From assembly GCA_021162935.1 (NCBI GenBank), contig JAGGXR010000004.1, forward strand, positions 1 through 43,524: a stretch of DNA of 43,524 bases, written 5' to 3'. Of this stretch, positions 1 to 7,433 are shown piece by piece. The position numbers were made by a program, and so were the translations under genes. The stretch is from Deltaproteobacteria bacterium. GTDB lineage: Bacteria; Myxococcota_A; Polyangia; HGW-17; SLPX01. The notes beneath the pieces were generated by a model. It was not told where the DNA came from, did no database searches, and saw only the letters and a list, made by a program, of their open reading frames with translations. Every line of letters begins with the position of its first letter. Position 1 is the first letter of the stretch.

Positions 1-1897
1 GGATGGCGGCCAGGATGCAACGCTCGGTGCCTCGGCTGTGCAGGCTGGAACTCGCAATGGCGCTGCCCAGGACCCGGCCGCTGCGGTCGATGATGAATCG
101 AACCCTGACCCGGCCGCCAGCCTTCGGGTCGGCGGCTAGAGCCTGGGAGATGTAGCAGTAGCGAATCTCGGCGCGATGGCGACGGATGGCACGGCGGATG
201 GCCGACTTGGAGACACCGGCTTCACTGATGTGCACCTCACCGTACGGGCTGACGACGCTGGGCTTGTGGTGGCGCGGGACGTGGTAGCCGCCACGTGGTC
301 CGCCACCGTTGAACTGACCGCCACCGCCACCAAGGACTGGAGGGCCCCAGGTGCCCAGGCTGATGCCGGTTCCGCCCGAAGGGCCGCCCTGCCGGCCGTT
401 GCCCCACAGGCCCAGGCCTTCGAGGCCATTGTTGTCGCCCGATGTCTGGCCCACCAAGGCTCCGAGCGAGGATTCGGCATCACTACTCAGGGCCGAGTCG
501 CGTGAGAACACGGACGCGAGCGCCCTGCCGTTCATGCGGTTCAGCACACCCACCATGCCGGCGGCCGAGGGTCGTCCCAAGGATCGCGCACCCTGTCCTG
601 GTGCGGCCCTGCCGCCGCCCGTATTGGCGAGACGCTCGTCCGACTCTCCACGGACTTTCGAGTGGTTCTTGTCGCGCTTGTCCTTTGTGGGATGAGCCTG
701 CGATTCGACCTTCGGCTCTTTCGTCTTCGGCGTGGCGTGCATCCTGCGGGCCTCATGGAGCGCCAGGCGCTTGAACCGGCCACGCACCAGCACCGAATCG
801 GCCTCCATGCTGGAGGCTCCGGCCGGCCGGCCGAAGATGAAGAACAGGATCGCGGCGTGGGCGACGAATGAGCCGCCGTAGTACCACAACGCGCGCCGGT
901 CGTGACCCGAAGCACTGTGCGGAGGAAGCGGGGTCGGACGGTCCATGCGAAACTCGAACTCGTTCGGCCCGAGGGTCATCTCGACGCGCATGCCCGGGGC
1001 CAAAGACAGGACGCCGTCAGCGTCCACCAAGGCGCCAATGGGACGCTGCTCGTCCGTTCCATTCGACATGATTCCTTGCGAGACCGTTCCATTCGACATG
1101 ATTCCTTGCGAGACCGTTCCTTGCGAGACCGTTCCATTCGACATGATTCCTTGCGAGACCGTTCCTTGCGAGACCGTTCCTTGCGAGACCGTTCCTTCGG
1201 CTCCGGTGGGCACCAGGACCTGCCATCCAAGCGGACTCCATCGAAGCACCTGCTGGTTGCCGGACGGCACCCAACGCTCGTCCACGGGAAAATCGACGGC
1301 CGGGTCGCTGCCCACGGCAAAACCATGCGCCCTGCGACGGCGACGGCGACCGTCCCCACCGAGGACCACCAGAGCCAGGCCCATGGCGAACCCAGCCACG
1401 CCACCGACTTCCATGCTGCTATGAGACTGGATCTTGGGAACGAACTTTTCTGGAAGGCCCTTGCTCGTCAAAAAGGCGCGTACCTTCTCGCGATGCGCCT
1501 GCTGGCGCGAAACCTGGATGAGTTCACCGGCTACCAGGCCGATGCCAAGGACCACCAAAACCACGCCCACGGCGAGCAGCGCGGTGGCGCCACTTCCCGA
1601 CCCACCAAGCAGGGTCGTGGCGAGCCGCACCTGGCCGCGATACCGGGCCTTGACGTGGACCACATGTTTCCCTTCGCTCGATGGAACCGGCGGGCTGTCT
1701 GACGGCTCCCTGTCCGACGATTCGAGTCGGCTTGGCGGTTCGAATCCGCTTGACGGTTCGAATCCGCTGGACGATTCGAGTCGGCTGGACGGTTCGAGTC
1801 GGCTTGCTGCCGTCGGTCCTGTTTCCTTTCGTTGTTCCGGCCCTCTTCGTTGCTCCGGCCCTTGTGACTGATCGGACGGTTCTGGTCGCTTCCACAT
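1..1897 (-). CDS. AgmX/PglI-type TonB-like membrane protein (3' end outside window)
   Basis: The frame is open from an ATG at 1897 to the window edge, giving 632 residues of a longer protein. GGAGG lies six bases before the ATG. Visible parts: a hydrophilic N-terminus with 6-residue repeats (about 33-62), hydrophobic segments at about 102-127, 163-181 and 337-356, a run of 5-residue repeats (235-279), a Lys-rich then Gly-rich linker (385-545), and a C-terminal domain from about 553 with paired cysteines C581 (RYCY) and C627 (ERCI) and a GRVRVRFIID strand. That cysteine pair and strand pattern match the AgmX/PglI C-terminal domain, a TonB-C relative found in myxobacterial envelope and motility proteins. 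It is probably an inner-membrane protein reaching across the periplasm. The partner and exact role are unknown. The last part of the domain is cut off by the window. Confidence 0.85.
   Translation of the reverse strand, partial: MWKRPEPSDQSQGPEQRRGPEQRKETGPTAASRLEPSSRLESSSGFEPSSGFEPPSRLESSDREPSDSPPVPSSEGKHVVHVKARYRGQVRLATTLLGGSGSGATALLAVGVVLVVLGIGLVAGELIQVSRQQAHREKVRAFLTSKGLPEKFVPKIQSHSSMEVGGVAGFAMGLALVVLGGDGRRRRRRAHGFAVGSDPAVDFPVDERWVPSGNQQVLRWSPLGWQVLVPTGAEGTVSQGTVSQGTVSQGIMSNGTVSQGTVSQGIMSNGTVSQGIMSNGTDEQRPIGALVDADGVLSLAPGMRVEMTLGPNEFEFRMDRPTPLPPHSASGHDRRALWYYGGSFVAHAAILFFIFGRPAGASSMEADSVLVRGRFKRLALHEARRMHATPKTKEPKVESQAHPTKDKRDKNHSKVRGESDERLANTGGGRAAPGQGARSLGRPSAAGMVGVLNRMNGRALASVFSRDSALSSDAESSLGALVGQTSGDNNGLEGLGLWGNGRQGGPSGGTGISLGTWGPPVLGGGGGQFNGGGPRGGYHVPRHHKPSVVSPYGEVHISEAGVSKSAIRRAIRRHRAEIRYCYISQALAADPKAGGRVRVRFIIDRSGRVLGSAIASSSLHSRGTERCILAAI
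1059..1193 (-). repeat. 15-bp coding tandem repeat, two alternating units
   Basis: Nine contiguous 15-bp units of two kinds. Read on the plus strand the order is A B, A B B, A B B B (A = CCATTCGACATGATT, B = CCTTGCGAGACCGTT). On the coding minus strand B reads GTVSQ and A reads GIMSN, so the array makes a 45-residue pentapeptide-repeat linker (residues 235-279) in the AgmX-like protein. Confidence 0.97.
1718..1807 (-). repeat. 18-bp coding tandem repeat
   Basis: Five 18-bp units, variants of cggttcgaatccgcttga. They encode a 6-residue repeat of the type RLEPSS/GFEPSS near the N-terminus of the AgmX-like protein. The unit length keeps the frame open. Confidence 0.93.
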
Positions 1898-1914
1898 GAC
1901 ACACCTCCATCGGG

Positions 1915-2026
1915 CGACCGGGATCGGTCGCATGCCGCCTCGTTCTCGTGCATTCGATACCCGGCCGGCGGTCCGGATCCGCCGTTGGGCTCCTTGCGTG
2001 CATTCTTACCGACAGCTCATGTCGGT
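1915..2026 (-). promoter_or_regulatory. Structured leader with three hairpins upstream of the AgmX-like gene
   Basis: Three perfect stem-loops sit within 112 bases upstream of the Shine-Dalgarno: 1915-1930 (CGACCG/CGGTCG, 4-base loop), 1966-1984 (CGGCGG/CCGCCG, 7-base loop) and 2008-2026 (ACCGACA/TGTCGGT, 5-base loop). The word CGTGCATTC occurs at 1947-1955 and again at 1997-2005, exactly 50 bases apart, each time shortly before a hairpin. This could be a structured 5' UTR or a set of protein-binding palindromes. It matches no riboswitch I recognise. Confidence 0.4.
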
Positions 2027-2168
2027 GGGAGTTCCGAAAAAGTTGGACAGCCTGGCAAAGGAAGGGTCGCATCTCAGCCGAGACAGGGATCGACACAGGG
2101 GTCTGCACAGCAATGTTCACCGTCAGGTGCACACAGATATGATGCGATGGAGAAAGGAAAGGAACCCT

Positions 2169-2335
2169 TTGGCTGGCCAAACAGACCTTGGCTGGTCAAA
2201 CAGACCTTTGCTGGTCAAACAGACCTTGGCTGGTCACACAGACCTTGGTTGGTCAAAGAGACCTTGGCTGGTCAAACAGACCTTGGCTGGCCAAACAGAC
2301 CTTGGCTGGCCAAACAGACCTTGGCTGGTCAGGCG
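2169..2335. repeat. 19-bp non-coding tandem repeat, about nine copies
   Basis: Units of TTGGCTGGTCAAACAGACC start at 2169, 2188, 2207, 2226, 2245, 2264, 2283, 2302 and 2321, differing mainly by GGCC/GGTC. The array begins two bases after the stop codon of the SHMT-GcvT gene, in the gap before the AgmX-like gene. The 19-bp period cannot keep a reading frame, so it is a true intergenic minisatellite. No function is evident. Confidence 0.97.
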
Positions 2336-2336
2336 G

Positions 2337-5300
2337 CTACTTGATGACCTTTTTCCTGGTTTCGCGGGGACGCATGAAACGACGCAGGACCTGGACCTCG
2401 ATGGGCAGGCCGGTGCGCTCGCCTGGTTCCAGGTCGGTGGGCGCCTTGCCGGCTAGTTTGCCCTGTCCGGGATAGATGAGCAGATGGTCGCCCACACGCA
2501 CCTTCTTGCGATCCACGAGGGCAAGGCCGATCTGGTACTTGTCCACGGAGACGCAGGAGGTCACCGTGCCGATGCATTCGCCTCGCCGTGATTCTACCAC
2601 CGGTGCAGGCGGACGGATGGGCTTGCCACCCGTTTCTCTCGCCTGGAACCGGATAATGCGACGCCTGCGATTGTGGTACGCGTCCAGCATGGCGTCCCGC
2701 CCTACGAAAAACGGCTTGTGCAGCCGCACGAAGGGCGCGTAACCAGCCTCCAACGGGTTGATGCCGAGCGGTCCGGCCAGTTCGTGTCCATGCAGGGGCA
2801 AGCCGGCTTCGGCGCGCGTCGAGTCCCTGGCGCCAAGGCCGGCTGGGATCACACCCTGGTCCTTGCCAGCGTCCAGAATCAGGTTCCACAATTCGGGCGC
2901 CTTGTCGGGCTGCGGGAACAACTCATAGGCAATGCTTTCGCCCGTGTAGCCAGTGCGGGCCACCCACATGTCCATGCCGCCGATACGACAGACCATCATG
3001 TGGAAACGCTCCATCTCGGCGAAGCGTCGCTTCTGGTCCTCGTCGGACATGAGGCTCAAAAGAACGGGCAGGGAGGCGGGCCCCTGGAACGCAACGTCGG
3101 CGCGCCGGTCCGCCCCTTGAGATTCGTCCAGCTTCAGATTGAGCAGCTCGACCTTGCCCTCCAGCTTGGTGAGCGGATGCCGTGGGTCGATCGGCACCCG
3201 ACCTTCGTTGACGGCGCGCAGCCAGACCTCATCCACCTCGGCATTGGATGCGTTGACCACCACCATGAATCGGTCGCGCGTCTCGCGGTACACGATGATG
3301 TCGTCGATGACCCCGCCGTTGGGGTCGAGGAGGTACGAATAATGGCACTGGCCCGGGTTCAGCCAGGGCACGTAGTTGCTCGTGAGCAGGTCCAGGAAAC
3401 GCTCGGCATAGGGGCCACGAACCGCGAGCACACCCATGTGGGACACATCGAACAGGCCGGCGGCCTGACGCACGGCCTGGTGCTCCAGGGCGATCCCTGA
3501 GTACCAGACCGGCATGGTCCAACCAGCAAAGGGAATCAGGTTCTTCTTGGGGGTGAGCTTGAGGTGCTCGTCGTACAAACAGGACCTGCGGTCCGGCAGG
3601 GGCTCCAGGTCCAGGGCCTTCTTCCAGGCGTCGTCGCCCAGTGGCTCGAAAGCTGCGGCCAGTTCCTTGTCGCTGGACGCGGCGCTGGTCGCAGCGCTGG
3701 ACGCGGCGCCGATCGCCTTGACCACCAGAGCCTTGCGGCCTACGAAGAATGGCTTGTGGGCCGCCGTATCTGCGAGGGTGACGCGAACCGAAGACACGAC
3801 ATGGTCGTACGCCTTGCGCCCACAAGGGCTCGCGCCCGCTTCGATGAGCCGGGACCAGACCTGGGCCACTCGATCGGCGGGAAGGAACAGGTCCACGCGA
3901 TCGAGGCTGTTCTTCGACCCTGTTGGCCTGCAGGCGTATCCACCTTCGAACGCCGTCGCCGCTCCCACATCGAGCGCCTTGGAACCCATCTTGCCCCAGA
4001 CGTCTGCCGCTTTGGGGCCCACCACGGATAGGGCGTACAGGTCCTGGTCACCGCGACGAGCCTTGCCAAGCGCCGCCGGCCCCTCGGCCTTCAAATAGAT
4101 GTCCTCGTCGTAGTACAGGTACCCGTCACTCAACGCGCGCAGCCATTCGAGGGTGTCGGCCGCGTCCTTGCCGGGACCGACCCGAAGCAGGAAGTGGTCC
4201 TTCCAAAAACGTCGGTCGTCGGGGCTGTCCAGCCGAGTCACCGACGCCTCGGCCAATACGGTTCCATCCTGGTCGAGCACGTGCCCCGACTGGGCCCGCC
4301 ACGCCTCAAGGCCGATGATGTCCGCGTCCAGGGCGGAATGCAGGAACAGGCCCACGCGACGCCCTGTCGCATCGACCACCTGGCAATCTCCCAGGTCCAC
4401 CAAACCGGCCGACTTGGACAGATTTGCCGCTTCGGCCGCCTCGTCTCCGTACGCGGCAACGACTTTCCTGCCCGAGGCGTCCATGAGGGCCGCCGATCCA
4501 CCCGCCGTCTCGGCGATGACCGTAGCACCCTGCTCTGCCACCGGACCAGGCAGATAATGCGGATACTGTTCGATGTCGCGTTCCACTGCCTCGGTCTGGC
4601 CGGCCACCGCCGTGATCCTGTCCACCTCGGCCCGGACCTCCTTGAGCAGACCCCACTCGACCTTGCCGCGGCCCACTGAACCACCGGCATACAGATACTG
4701 ATATGAATGCAGGCCTTCGAGGACGCGAACCACCAGGTCGGCGACCTGGTCCAATTCCTTGGGGCCCAACCCACGCTGGGTCGCCCAGGTTGTGCCGAAC
4801 CGCAACCCGGACGGATGCAGGACGCGCTTGTCTCCCGAAATGGTGTTCTTGTTGCAGGTGATGCCGCACAGGTCCAGCACGCGCGAGGCAATCTCGCCGG
4901 TGAGCTTTTTGCCCGAGGCCGTCTTGACCTCGCGTAGATCGAGCAGAAACAGATGCGTATTCGTGCCGCCGTAGGCCAGGGTCATGCCGCGCTTGCGGAA
5001 GCTCTCGGCCATGGAGGCCGCATTCTTGGCCACGTTCGCCATCAGCGTTCGAAACGAATCCGTGGCCGCCTCCTTGAACGCCGCAGCCTTCGAGGCGATC
5101 TGATGCATGTGGGGACCGCCCTGCTCTCCAGGGAAAACCCCCATGTCCACCTTCTTGGCCAGGGCACGGTCCGTCGTCAAAATGACGGCTCCGCGTGGAC
5201 CGCATATCGTCTTGTGCGTCGTAAACGTGATCACGTCCGCCAATCCGACCGGACTTGCGAGCACGCCAGTTGCCACCAGTCCTGCTGTGTGCGAAATGTC

Positions 5301-6065
5301 GGCCATGAGCAGAGAGCCAGCCCCGTCAGCAGCCTGACGCAGCGCCTGCCAATCAATGTCCCAGGGATAGGCGCTGAAACCGGCCACGATGATCTTCGGC
5401 CGAAACTCCTTGGCCTGCTTGGCAATGGCATCGTAGTCCAGTTTCCCGTCCAAACCCACGTTGTAATGTGCGACCTGGTACATGCGGCCGGACCGGTTCA
5501 CCGGGCTGCCGTGGGTCAGGTGCCCGCCGGACACGAGGGACATGCCGAGGATCTTGTCGCCAGACTTGAGAAAACCCTGGTACACCGAATTATTCGCCGC
5601 AGCGCCCGACAAGGGCTGCACGTTCGCGTAGATGCTGTCCGCCGACACCCGATCGTTCGCAAACAACTCGGCGGCCCTCCGCCGAGCGAGCGACTCGATC
5701 AGGTTCATGTAGTCGGTTCCTTTATAGTACCGTCGGTCCGAATAGCGTTTAAACTGGGCGACCGGATCGTCCAGGCCCAAAAGCTCCTCCTCGTCGAGCG
5801 ACTTCATCCTGGGGGATGGGTACCCTTCCGCATAGATGTGCCCGAGGTTCGACGCCAGGGGCATCCTCACCGAAATGGGACAGATGCTCTCCGAAGCAAT
5901 GAAGATGAGCTTGCGGGTCTGCCTGGCCCCCTCGGCCTGAATCAACTCCCACAGAAACGGGTCTGTCTCACGCAGCCGATCCATGCCCACGTCGAGGCTG
6001 TCGACCGGTCCCGTTCCATTGGTTTGCCCTTCTGTTCCCTGCAGATTCTTCCGTTCGGTTCCCAT
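2337..6065 (-). CDS. glyA-gcvT: Fused serine hydroxymethyltransferase / GcvT-like / aminomethyltransferase
   Basis: A 1242-residue protein; AAGGAG lies five bases before the ATG. Residues about 25-495 are a full SHMT: D256 and H259 in MADISHTAG, and the PLP lysine K285 in TTHKTICGPRG. SHMT interconverts serine and glycine with methylene-tetrahydrofolate. Residues about 830-1242 are a full GcvT (T-protein of glycine cleavage): FDVSHMG, NGGVIDD with the folate-site Asp at 921/922, and ARDSTRAEAGLPLHGHEL. Between them (about 500-790) lies a divergent GcvT-like module ending in HKPFFVGRKAL, a motif repeated near the end of the real GcvT (LHKPFFVGRDAM). It lacks the other GcvT signatures and is probably non-catalytic. 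An Ala/Ser-rich linker (785-800) separates the modules. The two active domains share the same folate carrier, so channelling is a reasonable inference. No gcvH or gcvP is in the window. Confidence 0.93.
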   Translation of the reverse strand: MGTERKNLQGTEGQTNGTGPVDSLDVGMDRLRETDPFLWELIQAEGARQTRKLIFIASESICPISVRMPLASNLGHIYAEGYPSPRMKSLDEEELLGLDDPVAQFKRYSDRRYYKGTDYMNLIESLARRRAAELFANDRVSADSIYANVQPLSGAAANNSVYQGFLKSGDKILGMSLVSGGHLTHGSPVNRSGRMYQVAHYNVGLDGKLDYDAIAKQAKEFRPKIIVAGFSAYPWDIDWQALRQAADGAGSLLMADISHTAGLVATGVLASPVGLADVITFTTHKTICGPRGAVILTTDRALAKKVDMGVFPGEQGGPHMHQIASKAAAFKEAATDSFRTLMANVAKNAASMAESFRKRGMTLAYGGTNTHLFLLDLREVKTASGKKLTGEIASRVLDLCGITCNKNTISGDKRVLHPSGLRFGTTWATQRGLGPKELDQVADLVVRVLEGLHSYQYLYAGGSVGRGKVEWGLLKEVRAEVDRITAVAGQTEAVERDIEQYPHYLPGPVAEQGATVIAETAGGSAALMDASGRKVVAAYGDEAAEAANLSKSAGLVDLGDCQVVDATGRRVGLFLHSALDADIIGLEAWRAQSGHVLDQDGTVLAEASVTRLDSPDDRRFWKDHFLLRVGPGKDAADTLEWLRALSDGYLYYDEDIYLKAEGPAALGKARRGDQDLYALSVVGPKAADVWGKMGSKALDVGAATAFEGGYACRPTGSKNSLDRVDLFLPADRVAQVWSRLIEAGASPCGRKAYDHVVSSVRVTLADTAAHKPFFVGRKALVVKAIGAASSAATSAASSDKELAAAFEPLGDDAWKKALDLEPLPDRRSCLYDEHLKLTPKKNLIPFAGWTMPVWYSGIALEHQAVRQAAGLFDVSHMGVLAVRGPYAERFLDLLTSNYVPWLNPGQCHYSYLLDPNGGVIDDIIVYRETRDRFMVVVNASNAEVDEVWLRAVNEGRVPIDPRHPLTKLEGKVELLNLKLDESQGADRRADVAFQGPASLPVLLSLMSDEDQKRRFAEMERFHMMVCRIGGMDMWVARTGYTGESIAYELFPQPDKAPELWNLILDAGKDQGVIPAGLGARDSTRAEAGLPLHGHELAGPLGINPLEAGYAPFVRLHKPFFVGRDAMLDAYHNRRRRIIRFQARETGGKPIRPPAPVVESRRGECIGTVTSCVSVDKYQIGLALVDRKKVRVGDHLLIYPGQGKLAGKAPTDLEPGERTGLPIEVQVLRRFMRPRETRKKVIK

Positions 6066-6151
6066 GGTTCTCCTTCCTCTCGCGAGAAGTTTCCCGTTCG
6101 AAAACCAGGCCGGTCGCAGGACCTGCTGCGGCGGTCATCACGTCTGGTCTG

Positions 6152-6180
6152 CTTGTAGGAACAAGCGCGCAGCCTGTCAA
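6152..6180 (-). promoter_or_regulatory. Sigma-70-type promoter for the SHMT-GcvT gene
   Basis: On the minus strand TTGACA (6180-6175), a 17-base spacer and TACAAG (6157-6152). A transcript would start about 80 bases before the ATG at 6065. The -35 is a perfect consensus and the -10 matches at four of six positions. Confidence 0.6.
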
Positions 6181-6231
6181 CCACCGAGTCCGCCCTGGCC
6201 GTTCAAAAAAGCAGACAGGACCGAGCCACCC

Positions 6232-6345
6232 ACGCCCAGCGACCGCTCAGCCATCACTGTGCCCCCACGCGCAGCGACCGTTTAGCCATCACTGTGCCCC
6301 CACGCGCAGCGACCGTTTAGCCATCACTGTGCCACCACGCGCCCA
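6232..6345. repeat. 35-bp tandem repeat, three copies plus a partial
   Basis: Units at 6232-6266, 6267-6301 and 6302-6336, then a partial copy to 6345; core agcgaccgtttagccatcac. It lies in the 380-base gap between the SHMT-GcvT promoter and the end of the metallo-hydrolase gene. The 35-bp period is not a multiple of three and no gene overlaps it. Apart from this array and the promoter I see nothing else in 6066-6445. Confidence 0.95.
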
Positions 6346-6445
6346 GGCCCTCGCCTCCCCGTGCCACTCACGGACGGGCTGGACGCCGACACGCCCAAGC
6401 CCGCGGTCCTTGGCCAGATCCACGGCACATCCTGCACACGACGGG

Positions 6446-7132
6446 TCACTCCAGGATGATGGTCTGCCCGGGTTCGAGCACCTTTGGTTTGGCCGACGTC
6501 TCTCGTTCCACTGCAGCAGCCCATTCATTCGGATCCTGTTCGATCACATCGAATGTGTTGTAATGCATGGGCGCCACCATCTTGGGCCGCAGGAGCGACA
6601 CGGCCTTGACCGCGTCGTCCGGACCCATGGTGAAGTTGTCCCCGATGGGGATCATGGCGAGATCGATCCTGGCGTCACCAATGAGCTTCATGTCATAGAA
6701 CAGGCCCGTGTCGCCGGCGTGATAGATGGTCGTTCCACCAAGGTTCAGGAGCACACCGGCGGCCACGCCACCGTAGCCACCATCGGGCAACGACGAACCG
6801 TGCATCGCCATGGTCAGCTTGACACGCCCCCAAGAAAAGCTCTTGCCCCCGCCGATGTGGAGTGGATGGAGCTTTTCCAGGCCCTGCTTCTGCAGGTAGG
6901 TCACGATCTCGAAATTGGAAACCACGAGGGCGCCGGTCCTACGGGCCAGCAGCACCGTGTCTCCAAGGTGGTCGCTGTGGCCGTGGGTCACAACGATCAC
7001 GTCGGCGCCCACGTCTGCTGCGGTCACGGGAGCCATGGAGTTTCCGGAAAAGAACGGATCGATCAGGATGCTGACCATCTCGGTCGAAACCTGCACTGCT
7101 GAATGTCCATACCACGTTACTTTGGTCGTCAT
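6446..7132 (-). CDS. UPF0173-family metal-dependent hydrolase (metallo-beta-lactamase fold)
   Basis: A 228-residue protein; AGGAGGT lies six bases before the ATG. The start MTTKVTWYGHSAV, the metal-binding motif THGHSDHLGD, the IYHAGDTG strand with its metal-bridging Asp, and PMHYNTF near the C-terminus are the landmarks of the UPF0173 (YtkL-like) branch of the metallo-beta-lactamase superfamily. These are cytosolic hydrolases of about 225-230 residues with two metal ions; the natural substrate of the family is not known. All predicted metal ligands are present, so the enzyme should be active. It is transcribed away from the TPR gene at 7434. Confidence 0.92.
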   Translation of the reverse strand: MTTKVTWYGHSAVQVSTEMVSILIDPFFSGNSMAPVTAADVGADVIVVTHGHSDHLGDTVLLARRTGALVVSNFEIVTYLQKQGLEKLHPLHIGGGKSFSWGRVKLTMAMHGSSLPDGGYGGVAAGVLLNLGGTTIYHAGDTGLFYDMKLIGDARIDLAMIPIGDNFTMGPDDAVKAVSLLRPKMVAPMHYNTFDVIEQDPNEWAAAVERETSAKPKVLEPGQTIILE

Positions 7133-7280
7133 CGTCTCACCTCCTCATGCGATACAACGACCCCACTTGTACCACCAGGACCACGAATGCTTCCAGTGGT
7201 TCATGACTAAGTCTGATCAACCTCCTTACTGAACCCTGCCAAAATCCTGGGCAACCGGAATAGGTCCCTCCTGCCGCTGG

Positions 7281-7309
7281 TTGACAAGGATTCCGGGTCG
7301 TCGTACCCA
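7281..7309 (+). promoter_or_regulatory. Possible sigma-70 promoter for the zinc-ribbon/TPR gene
   Basis: TTGACA (7281-7286), 17 bases, TACCCA (7304-7309). The -35 is perfect but the -10 is weak. It lies about 125 bases before the ATG at 7434 in the 300-base divergent gap 7133-7433, in which I see nothing else. Confidence 0.35.
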
Positions 7310-7433
7310 GTCTCTGAGCCGATCCGCCGGCTCGGGGTGGCAACGCCCCCTGGACCTGCGCAGGGCTTTGGCGGTACCGGGCCGCGCAAAGGCCCTGAAC
7401 GCTCGATGGTGACATTTTCGGAGGAACGAACAC

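Noticed and set aside
902-1702. Plus-strand frame of 266 codons with an Arg/Asp-rich repeat
   Set aside because: It is the reverse of the 15-bp repeats; the minus frame is open through the whole region, has a strong Shine-Dalgarno and ends in a known domain.
1736-1771. Repeated GGTTCGAATCC, the consensus of a tRNA T-arm
   Set aside because: It recurs every 18 bp inside an open coding repeat and no D-arm, anticodon arm or acceptor stem can be formed around it.
6066-6300. Possible glycine riboswitch before the SHMT-GcvT gene
   Set aside because: I looked for the conserved GGAGAG/CTCTC core and tandem aptamer in the leader and did not find it.
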